From CAIOSQ01 sp044359885 (lineage in GTDB: Bacteria; Pseudomonadota; Alphaproteobacteria; CACIAM-22H2), in assembly GCA_044359885.1 (NCBI GenBank), contig JBIKLI010000092.1, positions 1-13,210 of the forward strand: a DNA stretch of 13,210 nucleotides, read 5' to 3'. The first letter of the stretch is position 1. The number at the start of each line of letters is the position of its first letter. Below are positions 1-6,596 of the stretch, piece by piece. Under the pieces are notes generated by a model. That model saw nothing but the letters and a program-made list of their open reading frames with translations. It was not told the origin of the DNA and ran no database searches. The position numbers were made by a program, and so were the translations under genes.

Positions 1-701
1 TCGTCTGGCCGGCGCTGCTCGGCCTGGTCCCGGCGGTCCTGGTCGCCAAGCAGCCCGATCTGGGCTCGGCGCTTCTGCTTCTGATCCTGACCGCCTCGAT
101 GCTGTTCCTGGCGGGCGTGCGCATCTGGAAGTTCCTGGCGGTGGGTGCGGCGGTGATGGCGGCGCTGCCGATCGCCTGGACGGGATTGCGCGACTACCAG
201 AAGCAGCGCGTCCTGGTCTTCCTGAACCCGGAGAACGATCCCCTCGGATCGGGCTACCACATCATCCAGTCGAAGATCGCGCTGGGTTCCGGCGGCATCT
301 GGGGCAAGGGGTTCATGCAGGGGACTCAGTCCCATCTGCAGTTCCTGCCGGAGAAGCAGACCGACTTCATCTTCACGATGTTCGCCGAGGAGTTCGGGCT
401 GGCCGGCGGCATGCTGCTGCTGGTGCTCTACAGCGCGATCCTGATCCACGGGACGATGATCGCGCTCGCGGCCCGCAGCCAGTTCGGGCGGCTGGTCGCA
501 TCCGGAATCATGGTCGCGTTCTGGGTCTATGCCTTCATCAACATCGCCATGGTGACCGGCCTCATTCCGGTGGTCGGCGAACCGCTTCCGCTCGTGTCCT
601 ACGGCGGTACGGCGCTGATGGCGCTGATGATCAGCTTCGGGCTGGTGATCAACGTGTCGGTCCACCGGAACGCGCAGGTCCGGGCCGGGGACGAGCTGTG
701 A
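1..701 (+). CDS. rodA: Rod shape-determining protein RodA, 3' part (5' end outside window)
   Basis: SEDS-family peptidoglycan glycosyltransferase that polymerises lipid II in the elongasome, normally with PBP2; an inner-membrane protein. The frame is open from base 3, giving 232 visible residues before the TGA at 699-701; the N-terminal third or more is missing. Visible residues 17-23 read QPDLGSA, carrying the conserved essential Asp of the family. Further in come EKQTDFIFTMFAEEFG (about residues 116-131), which is typical of RodA rather than FtsW, and PLPLVSYGGTA near residue 195, the signature of the last membrane segments. At least four hydrophobic helices are visible, for example around residues 1-15, 20-50, 130-150 and 165-190. 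The Met at base 99 is internal, not the start. In related genomes rodA follows mrdA (PBP2), which would lie left of the window. No strong terminator follows; a tRNA promoter starts 35 bp downstream. Confidence 0.95.
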   Translation, partial: VWPALLGLVPAVLVAKQPDLGSALLLLILTASMLFLAGVRIWKFLAVGAAVMAALPIAWTGLRDYQKQRVLVFLNPENDPLGSGYHIIQSKIALGSGGIWGKGFMQGTQSHLQFLPEKQTDFIFTMFAEEFGLAGGMLLLVLYSAILIHGTMIALAARSQFGRLVASGIMVAFWVYAFINIAMVTGLIPVVGEPLPLVSYGGTALMALMISFGLVINVSVHRNAQVRAGDEL

Positions 702-735
702 GTCTGCTCCCGCCGTCTCGCGTACGAAGATCCTA

Positions 736-764
736 TCGACAAGCCCCGGCGGCTTTGCTATATG
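736..764 (+). promoter_or_regulatory. Sigma70-type promoter of the tRNA-Lys gene
   Basis: The -35 box TCGACA (736-741, 5 of 6 matches to TTGACA) lies exactly 17 bp from the -10 box TATATG (759-764, 4 of 6 matches to TATAAT). The next bases, CCGCGGCCC, form a GC-rich discriminator, as is usual for stable-RNA promoters under stringent control. Transcription would start near 771, about 18 nt before the mature tRNA 5' end at 789. The fit of spacing, discriminator and position makes this the best promoter in the window. Confidence 0.65.
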
Positions 765-788
765 CCGCGGCCCGAAAGCGGACGGTGT

Positions 789-864
<76 letters not shown>

Positions 865-918
865 TCCCCGAACCGTCCGGCACGCCGGGAATCAATGTCT
901 ACGAACGATTGGGGCGTG

Positions 919-938
919 GAGCCGGCTGAAACCGGCTC
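919..938. terminator. Hairpin between tRNA-Lys and the OrfA-like gene (possible weak bidirectional terminator)
   Basis: GAGCCGG (919-925) and CCGGCTC (932-938) form a perfect 7-bp stem with a 6-nt loop, extendable by two G-T wobbles. It sits 54 nt after the tRNA on the plus strand and 43 nt past the stop of the minus-strand HTH gene. Neither strand has a U-tract after it, so it is not a classical intrinsic terminator. Confidence 0.3.
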
Positions 939-981
939 TGCGGCGGGAGCGTCTGGTCGGCGCGGATACGGCGCCGCGACG

Positions 982-1317
982 TCAGCGCCGCGCCAGGCGC
1001 GCTCTCAACGCATCGCGCTCGAGCATCAGGTCCACCAGCATGACTTTCAGGCGCGCGGTCTCCGAATCCGGGGATGCGGCGCGGGCGACGCTGCGTGGCG
1101 CCGCGGACTTGCTTTGCTTGCCCTTGGCGGCCGCCTTGGGCGGCCGGCCACGGCGGGCCGGCCTGTCGCCGGCGGTCCCGAACCTGTTCTTCCAGCCGTA
1201 GAGGGTCGATGCCGAAATGCCATGCTTGGAGAGAAGATCCGCGAGCTTCGCGCCGGCATTCAGTTCCGCCAGGATTTCCATGATCTTTTCCTGTGGCATC
1301 TTGGATTTCCTGGCCAT
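982..1317 (-). CDS. Solitary IS3-type OrfA-like HTH protein with AT-hook-like insert
   Basis: A 111-residue protein resembling the OrfA (HTH_Tnp_1/IS3-IS911) half of an insertion-sequence transposase. The start is ATG at 1317, with AGGAGA (1326-1331) 8 nt upstream on the minus strand. Longer upstream extensions lack an SD and read as Arg-rich shadow. Residues 8-50 form the helix-turn-helix (QEKIMEILAEL, then KHGISASTLYGWKNRFG). Residues 52-72 are a basic Gly/Pro/Lys insert with RRGRPPK, an AT-hook-like core. Residues 84-111 are the short leucine-zipper helix seen in OrfA proteins (LKVMLVDLMLERDALRARL). Typical OrfA proteins are about 88-100 aa and lack the basic insert. No OrfB catalytic domain follows: only 117 bp separate the stop from the tRNA. 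It is either an IS remnant or a domesticated DNA-binding protein. The reading frame is intact. Confidence 0.75.
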   Translation of the reverse strand: MARKSKMPQEKIMEILAELNAGAKLADLLSKHGISASTLYGWKNRFGTAGDRPARRGRPPKAAAKGKQSKSAAPRSVARAASPDSETARLKVMLVDLMLERDALRARLARR

Positions 1318-1351
1318 GGTCGATGTCTCCTGATTTCGGTGTCGGCGCGTC

Positions 1352-1379
1352 GTTCTAATGCAGCGTCGCCAGGAAGGAA
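1352..1379 (-). promoter_or_regulatory. Possible promoter for the OrfA-like gene
   Basis: On the minus strand TTCCTT (complement of 1374-1379) and TAGAAC (complement of 1352-1357) are 16 bp apart. The -10 matches TATAAT at 4 of 6 positions; the -35 is poor. The -10 box ends 34 nt upstream of the start codon at 1317. This is the most AT-rich spot in the region, but it is only a weak prediction. Confidence 0.25.
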
Positions 1380-1394
1380 AGCGATGCATCACGC

Positions 1395-1418
1395 GGCGCC
1401 GGGGCCGGGGCCGGTGCC
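1395..1418. repeat. Short GGNGCC hexanucleotide tandem repeat, four copies
   Basis: Four consecutive 6-bp units occur: GGCGCC, GGGGCC, GGGGCC and GGTGCC, differing only at the third base. The tract is non-coding. It could slip during replication or arise by chance in this GC-rich sequence. Confidence 0.5.
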
Positions 1419-1535
1419 GGCGGATGCGCGCCGTCGCGGCAGGGCGGCGGGCCATTCCTGCGGCGGTGGGGCCGGCGCATGATCGTGCTGCGCGTTCCGC
1501 GTCCGGTCGGCTACCATGAGGCCGGGAGCGTCGGA

Positions 1536-1572
1536 CGGATCGAAGATCCGGTCGGCGTCCGGATGCCGACCG
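1536..1572. promoter_or_regulatory. Two overlapping inverted repeats upstream of the glutamate-synthase-type gene
   Basis: The first repeat is CGGATC (1536-1541), spacer GAA, GATCCG (1545-1550). The second is CGGTCGGC (1549-1556), an 8-nt spacer, GCCGACCG (1565-1572), a perfect 8-bp stem. They share bases 1549-1550, so in RNA the complete hairpins exclude each other, apart from fraying of the last base pairs. They lie 68-104 nt upstream of the start codon at 1640. They may be an operator, a leader structure or chance pairing in GC-rich DNA. Confidence 0.35.
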
Positions 1573-1639
1573 CCCATCGCGGTCGCCGCCGCATCCGCCG
1601 GCCCATGGCGCGGCCGGCGCTTCCTGGGAGGACGCATCG

Positions 1640-3250
1640 ATGGATCTGCTCCGGGCGGCGTTCGCGCTGCGGTTCGCCGCGTACAACCTGTCGCTTCTCG
1701 CGACCGCCGTCTTTCTTGCTCTGTCCTTCCACGCCGCGGTCTTCCTGGTGCCGTTCGCGATCGCTGCGGCGCTCGCGGCGCTTGGAACCTGCGATCTCCT
1801 GCAGCGGCGGCACAGCATCCTGCGCAACTATCCGCTCGCCGCGCATCTGCGTTTCATGCTGGAGGCCGTACGGCCGGAGATCCGCCAGTATTTCCTGGAG
1901 AGCGACAAGGACGGCACGCCGTTCGCGCGCGACCAGCGCTCGATCGTCTACCAGCGCGCGAAGCGCCAGCTCGACAAGGTTCCCTTCGGCACCCAGCGGG
2001 ACGTGAACGCGATCGGCCACGAATGGCTGAACCACTCGATGGCCGCGCGCGAGCCGGCGAGCGAGCCCTTCCGCATCACGATCGGCGGCCCCGATTGCCG
2101 TCAGCCCTATTCGGCCTCGGTGTTCAACATCTCCGCGATGAGCTTCGGCGCGCTCAGCGCCAACGCGATCCGTGCGCTCAACAAGGGGGCGGCGATGGGC
2201 CGTTTCGCGCACGATACCGGCGAGGGCGGCTTCAGCCCCTATCATCGCGAGATGGGCGGCGACATCATCTGGGAGATCGGCAGCGGCTATTTCGGCTGCC
2301 GGGCCGAGGATGGCGGCTTCTCGCAGGCGCGCTTCCGCGAGACCGTCGCCGCGCCGCAGATCAGGATGATCGAGATCAAGCTCTCGCAAGGGGCGAAGCC
2401 CGGCCATGGCGGCGTGCTGCCGGCGGCGAAGGTCTCGGCGGAAATCGCGGCGACGCGCGGCGTGCCGATGGGCGTCGACTGCATCTCGCCGCCCTACCAC
2501 CGTGCGTTCTCGACGCCGCTCGAGATGATGGCCTTTATCGCCCGGCTTCGCGAGTGGAGCGATGGCCGGCCGGTCGGCTTCAAGCTCTGCGTCGGTCATG
2601 GCTGGGAGTTCCTGGCGATCTGCAAGGCGATGCTCGAGACCGGGATCGCGCCCGACTTCGTCGTCGTGGATGGCGCGGAAGGCGGCACGGGCGCCGCACC
2701 GCTCGAGTTCCTCGACCATGTCGGCATGCCGCTGCGCGAGGGGCTGCTGTTCGTGCACAACGCGCTGGTCGGAACCGGCCTGCGCGACCGGATCCGGATC
2801 GGCGCCAGCGGCAAGATCGTCACCGCCTTCGACATCGCCCGCGCGATGGCGCTCGGCGCGGATTGGTGCAATTCGGCGCGCGGCTTCATGTTCGCGCTCG
2901 GCTGCATCCAGTCGCAGAGCTGTCACACGGATCGTTGCCCGGTCGGCGTGGCGACCCAGGACCCGGCGCGCCAGCGCGCCCTCGTCGTCCCGGACAAGGC
3001 CACGCGCGTCGCCCGGTTCCACGGTTCGACGTTGCACGCGCTCGCCGAAGTCGTCGCGGCCGCCGGGCTCGACCATCCCTCGCAGCTGCGCCCGCAGCAT
3101 TTCTCGCAGCGCATCGCCGCCGGCAAGGTCAAGAGCTTCGACCGGCTCTATCGCTTCATGCGGCCTGGCGAGATCCTGCACGGCACCGACGACCCGCGCT
3201 TCGCCGAACCCTGGCGGGTAGCCCGGGCGGATTCGTTCCAGCCGGCGTGA
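1640..3250 (+). CDS. Membrane-anchored FMN-binding glutamate-synthase-family oxidoreductase
   Basis: A 536-residue member of the stand-alone glutamate synthase alpha-domain family (COG0069, Glu_synthase TIM barrel). The start ATG is fixed by GGGAGGA (1626-1632) 7 nt upstream. Residues about 13-50 form two hydrophobic segments, so the protein is probably anchored in the inner membrane with the barrel in the cytoplasm. The barrel spans about residues 140-470: ISAMSFGALS (164-173), KPGHGGVLP (253-261), VVDGAEGGTGAAP (342-354, FMN phosphate region), and C422-x5-C428-x4-C433 followed by PVG, which matches the 3Fe-4S ligands of GltS. The N-terminal glutaminase domain and C-terminal GXGXG helix domain of true GltB are absent, and no GltD-like NADPH subunit is nearby. 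Activity as a glutamate synthase is therefore not assured; an FMN/Fe-S oxidoreductase is the safe call. Its true substrate and electron partner are unknown. Confidence 0.9.
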   Translation: MDLLRAAFALRFAAYNLSLLATAVFLALSFHAAVFLVPFAIAAALAALGTCDLLQRRHSILRNYPLAAHLRFMLEAVRPEIRQYFLESDKDGTPFARDQRSIVYQRAKRQLDKVPFGTQRDVNAIGHEWLNHSMAAREPASEPFRITIGGPDCRQPYSASVFNISAMSFGALSANAIRALNKGAAMGRFAHDTGEGGFSPYHREMGGDIIWEIGSGYFGCRAEDGGFSQARFRETVAAPQIRMIEIKLSQGAKPGHGGVLPAAKVSAEIAATRGVPMGVDCISPPYHRAFSTPLEMMAFIARLREWSDGRPVGFKLCVGHGWEFLAICKAMLETGIAPDFVVVDGAEGGTGAAPLEFLDHVGMPLREGLLFVHNALVGTGLRDRIRIGASGKIVTAFDIARAMALGADWCNSARGFMFALGCIQSQSCHTDRCPVGVATQDPARQRALVVPDKATRVARFHGSTLHALAEVVAAAGLDHPSQLRPQHFSQRIAAGKVKSFDRLYRFMRPGEILHGTDDPRFAEPWRVARADSFQPA

Positions 3251-3269
3251 GGGCCGGGGGCGCCGGCGA

Positions 3270-3339
3270 GATCCGCCGCGCGCCCGGTCATCGCGGCGGC
3301 GAAGGTCGGCCTGCGGTGTCCCTTCCTCGCCGGCGGATC
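3270..3339. repeat. 9-bp inverted repeat between the glutamate-synthase-type gene and pirin
   Basis: GATCCGCCG (3270-3278) and CGGCGGATC (3331-3339) are perfect complements separated by 52 nt. They lie in the 157-bp gap before pirin and flank most of the candidate -35 region. They may be an operator pair or a long-range stem. The intervening sequence is also GC-rich, so chance is possible. Confidence 0.3.
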
Positions 3340-3351
3340 GCCCCATATGTT
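3323..3351 (+). promoter_or_regulatory. Possible promoter for pirin
   Basis: TATGTT (3346-3351) resembles a -10 box and lies 17 bp after TTCCTC (3323-3328), a poor -35. It sits in the only AT-rich patch of the 157-bp gap, about 56 nt before the pirin start. Weak evidence. Confidence 0.25.
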
Positions 3352-3407
3352 GGCCCTGGCGACGAACGTGCCGCGTGCGGCGGCGCGCCGAGGGACGGAG
3401 AGCGAAC

Positions 3408-4238
3408 ATGCGCGATGCGGTGCGGGTCGTACGGGGCCAGGCGATGGAGGAGGGCGCGGGCGTGCGCATCGCGCGGCTGATCGGTACGCGCGAACTGCAG
3501 ATGCTCGATCCATTCCTGATGCTCGATCATTTCGACAGCGCCGACGCTGCCGACTATCTGGCCGGCTTTCCGGACCATCCCCATCGCGGCTTCGAGACCG
3601 TGACCTACATGCTCGAAGGCCGGATGCGCCATGCCGACAACAAGGGCCATTCCGGCGTGATCGAGACCGGCGGCGTCCAATGGATGCGTGCAGGCCGGGG
3701 AATCGTCCATTCCGAGATGCCGGAGCAGGAAAGCGGCCGGATGCGCGGCTTCCAGCTCTGGGTCAACCTGCCGGCGCGCCTCAAGATGACCGAACCCGGC
3801 TATCAGGAGTTTCCTGCCGCGCGCATGGGCCGCGAGCGGCGGGCGGACGGGGCCGAGGTGATCGTCATCGCCGGCGCGACCAGCCTCGGAACCTCCGGTC
3901 CGGTCGCGGCCCCTCATGTCGACGCGCTCTATCTCGACATTGTCCTGCCGCCGGGCGGACGCTTCGAAGAGCCGGTGGCGGACGATCGCAACGCGGTCAT
4001 GGTCGTCTACGAGGGTGCGCTCGCGGTCGGTGCCGGCGCCCCGATCGGAGCGATCTCGGTCGCGGCGCTGGGACCGGGCGACCGCGTCGCGGCAATGGCG
4101 GGGCCGGCGGGCGCGCGATGCCTGCTGATCGCGGGGCGGCCGATCGGCGAGCCCGTCGCCTGGGGCGGCCCTTTCGTCATGAACACCCGCGCCGAGGTGA
4201 TGCAGGCCTATGCCGACTACCAGTCCGGCCGGTTCTGA
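3408..4238 (+). CDS. Pirin family protein
   Basis: A 276-residue bicupin of the pirin family, a cytoplasmic metal-binding protein. Some bacterial pirins have quercetin 2,3-dioxygenase activity; others modulate enzymes or redox responses. ATG at 3408 is preferred over the in-frame ATG at 3375 because GGAGAG (3397-3402) stands 5 nt upstream and the family's usual N-terminus begins here. The N-terminal cupin includes FLMLDHFD (residues 36-43), PDHPHRGFETVTYMLEG (55-71) and QWMRAGRGIVHSEMP (91-105). The four metal ligands known from human pirin (two His, then His and Glu) are present as H57, H59, H101 and E103. The C-terminal half (about 150-276) is the more divergent second cupin. Length is typical (about 230-300 aa). 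It converges with the alpha/beta hydrolase 21 bp downstream; no functional link to neighbours is evident. Confidence 0.93.
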   Translation: MRDAVRVVRGQAMEEGAGVRIARLIGTRELQMLDPFLMLDHFDSADAADYLAGFPDHPHRGFETVTYMLEGRMRHADNKGHSGVIETGGVQWMRAGRGIVHSEMPEQESGRMRGFQLWVNLPARLKMTEPGYQEFPAARMGRERRADGAEVIVIAGATSLGTSGPVAAPHVDALYLDIVLPPGGRFEEPVADDRNAVMVVYEGALAVGAGAPIGAISVAALGPGDRVAAMAGPAGARCLLIAGRPIGEPVAWGGPFVMNTRAEVMQAYADYQSGRF

Positions 4239-4250
4239 GGCCGGCCGGCC
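4225..4250. terminator. GC-rich hairpin/palindrome at the convergent pirin-hydrolase junction
   Basis: CCGGCC (4225-4230) can pair with GGCCGG (4239-4244) around an 8-nt loop that contains the pirin stop codon TGA (4236-4238). The following GGCCGGCCGGCC (4239-4250) is itself a perfect 12-bp palindrome. The position between two convergent genes suits a bidirectional transcription barrier, but there is no U-tract on either strand. Confidence 0.35.
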
Positions 4251-4259
4251 GCCGGAAGG

Positions 4260-5093
4260 TCATCCAATGAACGCGGCGAGCAACCGATTGAACTTCTCGG
4301 GGTTCTCCACGAACATGAAATGCTGGCCGCCTTCCGCCTCCTCGAAGATCTCGAGGCGGGCGCCAGGGGTCTGCGCCGCCGACCATTCCACGGAGCGCCA
4401 GGGCACGAGGCTGGCGCGTCCGCCGATGTAGAGCGTGGGGACGGCGATCCTCGCCATCACGTCGCGCCAGTCCTGATGGCAATGGTTGTAGAGCAGCGCC
4501 GCGGCATCGGCGCGCGGAAACTTGAGGTTGCAGTCGACCATCCACTGCAGCTGGTCCTTGGGCATTCGGGCGGTCACCATGCCGGCGATGAAGCCGCCGG
4601 TGGTGGCGACGCCGTCGGGGCCGGCGAGGGCGTTGGCGGTGGCGGTGACCGCGTCGGGCGGGAAGAGGGCGCCTGCCGCCTCGCGCTCTGCCTCGCTCCA
4701 TGCGGGGTTGGCGGTCAGGAAGGGCGGCTCGTCGCAGAAGACGTAGCGGCCGATGCGCTCCGGCCCGAAGAGGTCGTGATAGCACCACAGCACAGAGCAA
4801 CCCATGCTGTGGCCGAGCACCGTCGCATCGGTCAGGTCGAGAGCGCGCAGCGCATCGAAGACATCCTTGGCCAGACGCTGGATCCGATAGCCGTGCTTCG
4901 GCTTGTCCGAATCGCCGTGCCCGCGCATGTCGATCGCGATCACCCTGTAGCGGTCCGACAGCCCGTCGAGCTGATGGCGGAACTGTTCGGCGGTCTGCGA
5001 CCAGCCGGGGATCAGCACCAGCGGCTTGCCGGTCCCTGCCTCGAGCGCGTTGAGTCCGACCCCGTCGCTGGTGACGATGCGATGGCGCTTCAT
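4260..5093 (-). CDS. Alpha/beta hydrolase fold protein
   Basis: A 277-residue cytoplasmic alpha/beta hydrolase of unknown substrate. Start: ATG at 5093, with GGGAGGA (complement of 5098-5104) 4 nt upstream. An in-frame ATG at 5174 would add 27 residues without an SD and is not preferred. The core is LVLIPGWSQT (26-35, oxyanion hole region), VIAIDMRGHGDSDKP (51-65), the nucleophile elbow GHSMG with Ser96, and the catalytic His258 in GGQHFMF. The usual acid after strand 7 (G-x-x-D) is not seen: the site reads YIGGRASLVP (222-231). D121 or E122, after the strand YVFC, could serve as the acid instead. The gene is transcribed divergently from the amidase operon across 98 bp, so it may share regulation and act on an ester, lactone or amide intermediate. 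That role is inference. Confidence 0.88.
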   Translation of the reverse strand: MKRHRIVTSDGVGLNALEAGTGKPLVLIPGWSQTAEQFRHQLDGLSDRYRVIAIDMRGHGDSDKPKHGYRIQRLAKDVFDALRALDLTDATVLGHSMGCSVLWCYHDLFGPERIGRYVFCDEPPFLTANPAWSEAEREAAGALFPPDAVTATANALAGPDGVATTGGFIAGMVTARMPKDQLQWMVDCNLKFPRADAAALLYNHCHQDWRDVMARIAVPTLYIGGRASLVPWRSVEWSAAQTPGARLEIFEEAEGGQHFMFVENPEKFNRLLAAFIG

Positions 5094-5191
5094 TCCGTCC
5101 TCCCATGGCGCGATCCCGGGTGTTCCCGCCGACCGCCGATGGCGTATGGTCGCGGAAACGCCGATCACGGGCAAGGTTCCGGAGGCCGCCG
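5094..5191. promoter_or_regulatory. Divergent regulatory region between the hydrolase and the amidase operon
   Basis: These 98 bp separate the two divergent start codons and must hold both promoters unless longer leaders exist. On the plus strand TATGGT (5145-5150) is a -10-like hexamer 16 bp after TTCCCG (5123-5128), a poor -35. The sequence CCGCCGATGG occurs twice (5133-5142, and 5186-5195 over the amidase start). No clear dyad operator was found and no regulator gene is adjacent. Confidence 0.4.
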
Positions 5192-6580
5192 ATGGACATC
5201 TCCAAGCTCACCGCATCCGAGCTGCTGCGTCACTACCGCGCCCGCAGCCTGTCGCCCGTGGAGGTGACCAGGGCCGTGCTGGCGCGGATCGACGCGTTCG
5301 ATCCGGCCCACAACGCCTTCTGCGTGCGTGCCGACGAGGAGGCGCTCGCCGCGGCGCGCGCGTCGGAGGCGCGCTGGATGGCGGGCACGCCCATCGGCCT
5401 CGTCGACGGCATCCCGGCCACGATCAAGGACCAGTGGCCGGTCAAGGGTTGGAGCTGGCGCATGGGCTCGCGCACGACCGGCGAGGCGCCGGCGCCCGAC
5501 GACGCCCCGGCCGTCGCACGGCTGCGCGAGCATGGCGCGGTGCTGATCGGGAAGACGACGATGCCGGAATTCGGCTGGAAGGGGACGGGCGATTCGCCGC
5601 TCACCGGCATCACCCGAAATCCCTGGAACCGCGCGAAGACATCGGGCGGCTCCAGCGCCGGCGCCGGTGTCGCGGCGGCGCTCAATCTGGGCTTCCTCCA
5701 CCACGGTTCCGACGGCGCGGGTTCCGTGCGCATGCCGGCGACGTTCTGCGGCGTTTTCGGCCTGAAGCCGACCTATGCGCGCGTCCCGGCCTGGCCCTAT
5801 GGCGCGCTGCCCATGCAGTCGCATACCGGGCCACTGACGCGCACGGTCGAGGACGCCGCGCTGATGATGTCGGTGATGGCCCGGCCCGACGCGCGCGACT
5901 GGCTTTCGCCGCCGCCCGACATCCGCGACTACCGCGTCGGGCTGGAGGCGGGGGTACAGGGCCTGCGCGTCGCGTTCAGCCCGACGCTGGGCTATGTGCG
6001 CAACGTCGATCCCGAGGTCGCCGCGGCGGTGCGCCGGGCGGCGGCGCGTTTCGCGGAGCTCGGCGCCCGGGTCGAGGAATGCGATCCGGGGATCGCGGAT
6101 TGCCGCGCCCCGATGGAACTCTTCTACGTCGCCAACATGGCGGTGACGATCGACGCGGTGCCGCCGGAGAGGCGCGGCTGGATGGATCCCGGCTACCTGC
6201 GTTTCGGCGCCAAGGGCGATGCCGTCGGCGGCAAGGACCTGCTGCGCGCGTGGCGCGAACGCGACGCGCTGGGCCGGCAGATGAACGCCTTCCACGAGCG
6301 TTTCGACCTGCTGCTGACGCCGAGCATCTCGGTTCCCGCCTTCGATGTCGGACACGAGGTGCCGCCGGGCAGCGGCATGACCGAGTGGCTGGACTGGAGC
6401 CCGTTCCACTTCCCGTTCAACTTCACCCAGCAGCCCGCCGCGGCCGTGCCGTGCGGCTTCACGGCCGATGGCCTGCCGATCGGACTGCAGATCGTCGGTG
6501 CGCGCTATGCCGACGCGCTGGTGCTGCGTGCCGCCCGCGCCTTCGAAAGCGCGGCGCCGTTCCGCATGCCCGCCGCCTGA
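5192..6580 (+). CDS. Amidase signature (AS) family amidase
   Basis: A 462-residue cytoplasmic amidase that hydrolyses a C-N amide bond through a Ser-cisSer-Lys triad. Start: ATG at 5192, 6 nt after GGAGG (5181-5185), beginning MDISKLTASELL, a usual N-terminus for the family; an upstream ATG at 5105 lacks support. Catalytic residues: K79 in TIKD (77-80), cis-Ser S154 in GGSSAG (152-157), and nucleophile S178 in GAGSVRMPA. The 24-residue spacing between the two serines is the same as in fatty acid amide hydrolase as I recall it. GLKPTYARVPAWP (190-202) follows. The length is standard (450-500 aa), and the absence of gatC/gatB neighbours argues against GatA. It is the first gene of the five-gene operon, 16 bp before the racemase-like gene. 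The physiological amide is unknown. Confidence 0.94.
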   Translation: MDISKLTASELLRHYRARSLSPVEVTRAVLARIDAFDPAHNAFCVRADEEALAAARASEARWMAGTPIGLVDGIPATIKDQWPVKGWSWRMGSRTTGEAPAPDDAPAVARLREHGAVLIGKTTMPEFGWKGTGDSPLTGITRNPWNRAKTSGGSSAGAGVAAALNLGFLHHGSDGAGSVRMPATFCGVFGLKPTYARVPAWPYGALPMQSHTGPLTRTVEDAALMMSVMARPDARDWLSPPPDIRDYRVGLEAGVQGLRVAFSPTLGYVRNVDPEVAAAVRRAAARFAELGARVEECDPGIADCRAPMELFYVANMAVTIDAVPPERRGWMDPGYLRFGAKGDAVGGKDLLRAWRERDALGRQMNAFHERFDLLLTPSISVPAFDVGHEVPPGSGMTEWLDWSPFHFPFNFTQQPAAAVPCGFTADGLPIGLQIVGARYADALVLRAARAFESAAPFRMPAA

Positions 6581-6596
6581 CCGGAGACGCGTCGCC

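Larger units (their letters stand above)
1318..1639. other. 322-bp intergenic region without a supportable gene
   Basis: This gap separates the divergent OrfA-like and glutamate-synthase-type genes. Frames crossing it are Arg/Pro/Ala-rich, lack ribosome binding sites and show no domain, so I call none coding. It holds a short hexanucleotide repeat (1395-1418), two overlapping inverted repeats (1536-1572), a 10-bp direct repeat TCCGGTCGGC (1502-1511 and 1547-1556), and presumably the promoters of both flanking genes. No convincing promoter for the plus-strand gene was found. Confidence 0.6.

Noticed and set aside
895..1482. 195-codon plus-strand frame opposite the OrfA-like gene
   Set aside because: It is low-complexity Gly/Arg/Ala sequence lacking an SD. 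The minus-strand HTH frame explains the region.
1511..3469. Long frames of about 650 codons on both strands over the glutamate-synthase-type gene
   Set aside because: They are Arg-rich shadows; only the frame starting at 1640 carries family motifs and an SD.
5192..6580. Amidase as GatA of the tRNA amidotransferase
   Set aside because: There are no gatC or gatB neighbours, and the catabolic context and stand-alone amidase features fit better.
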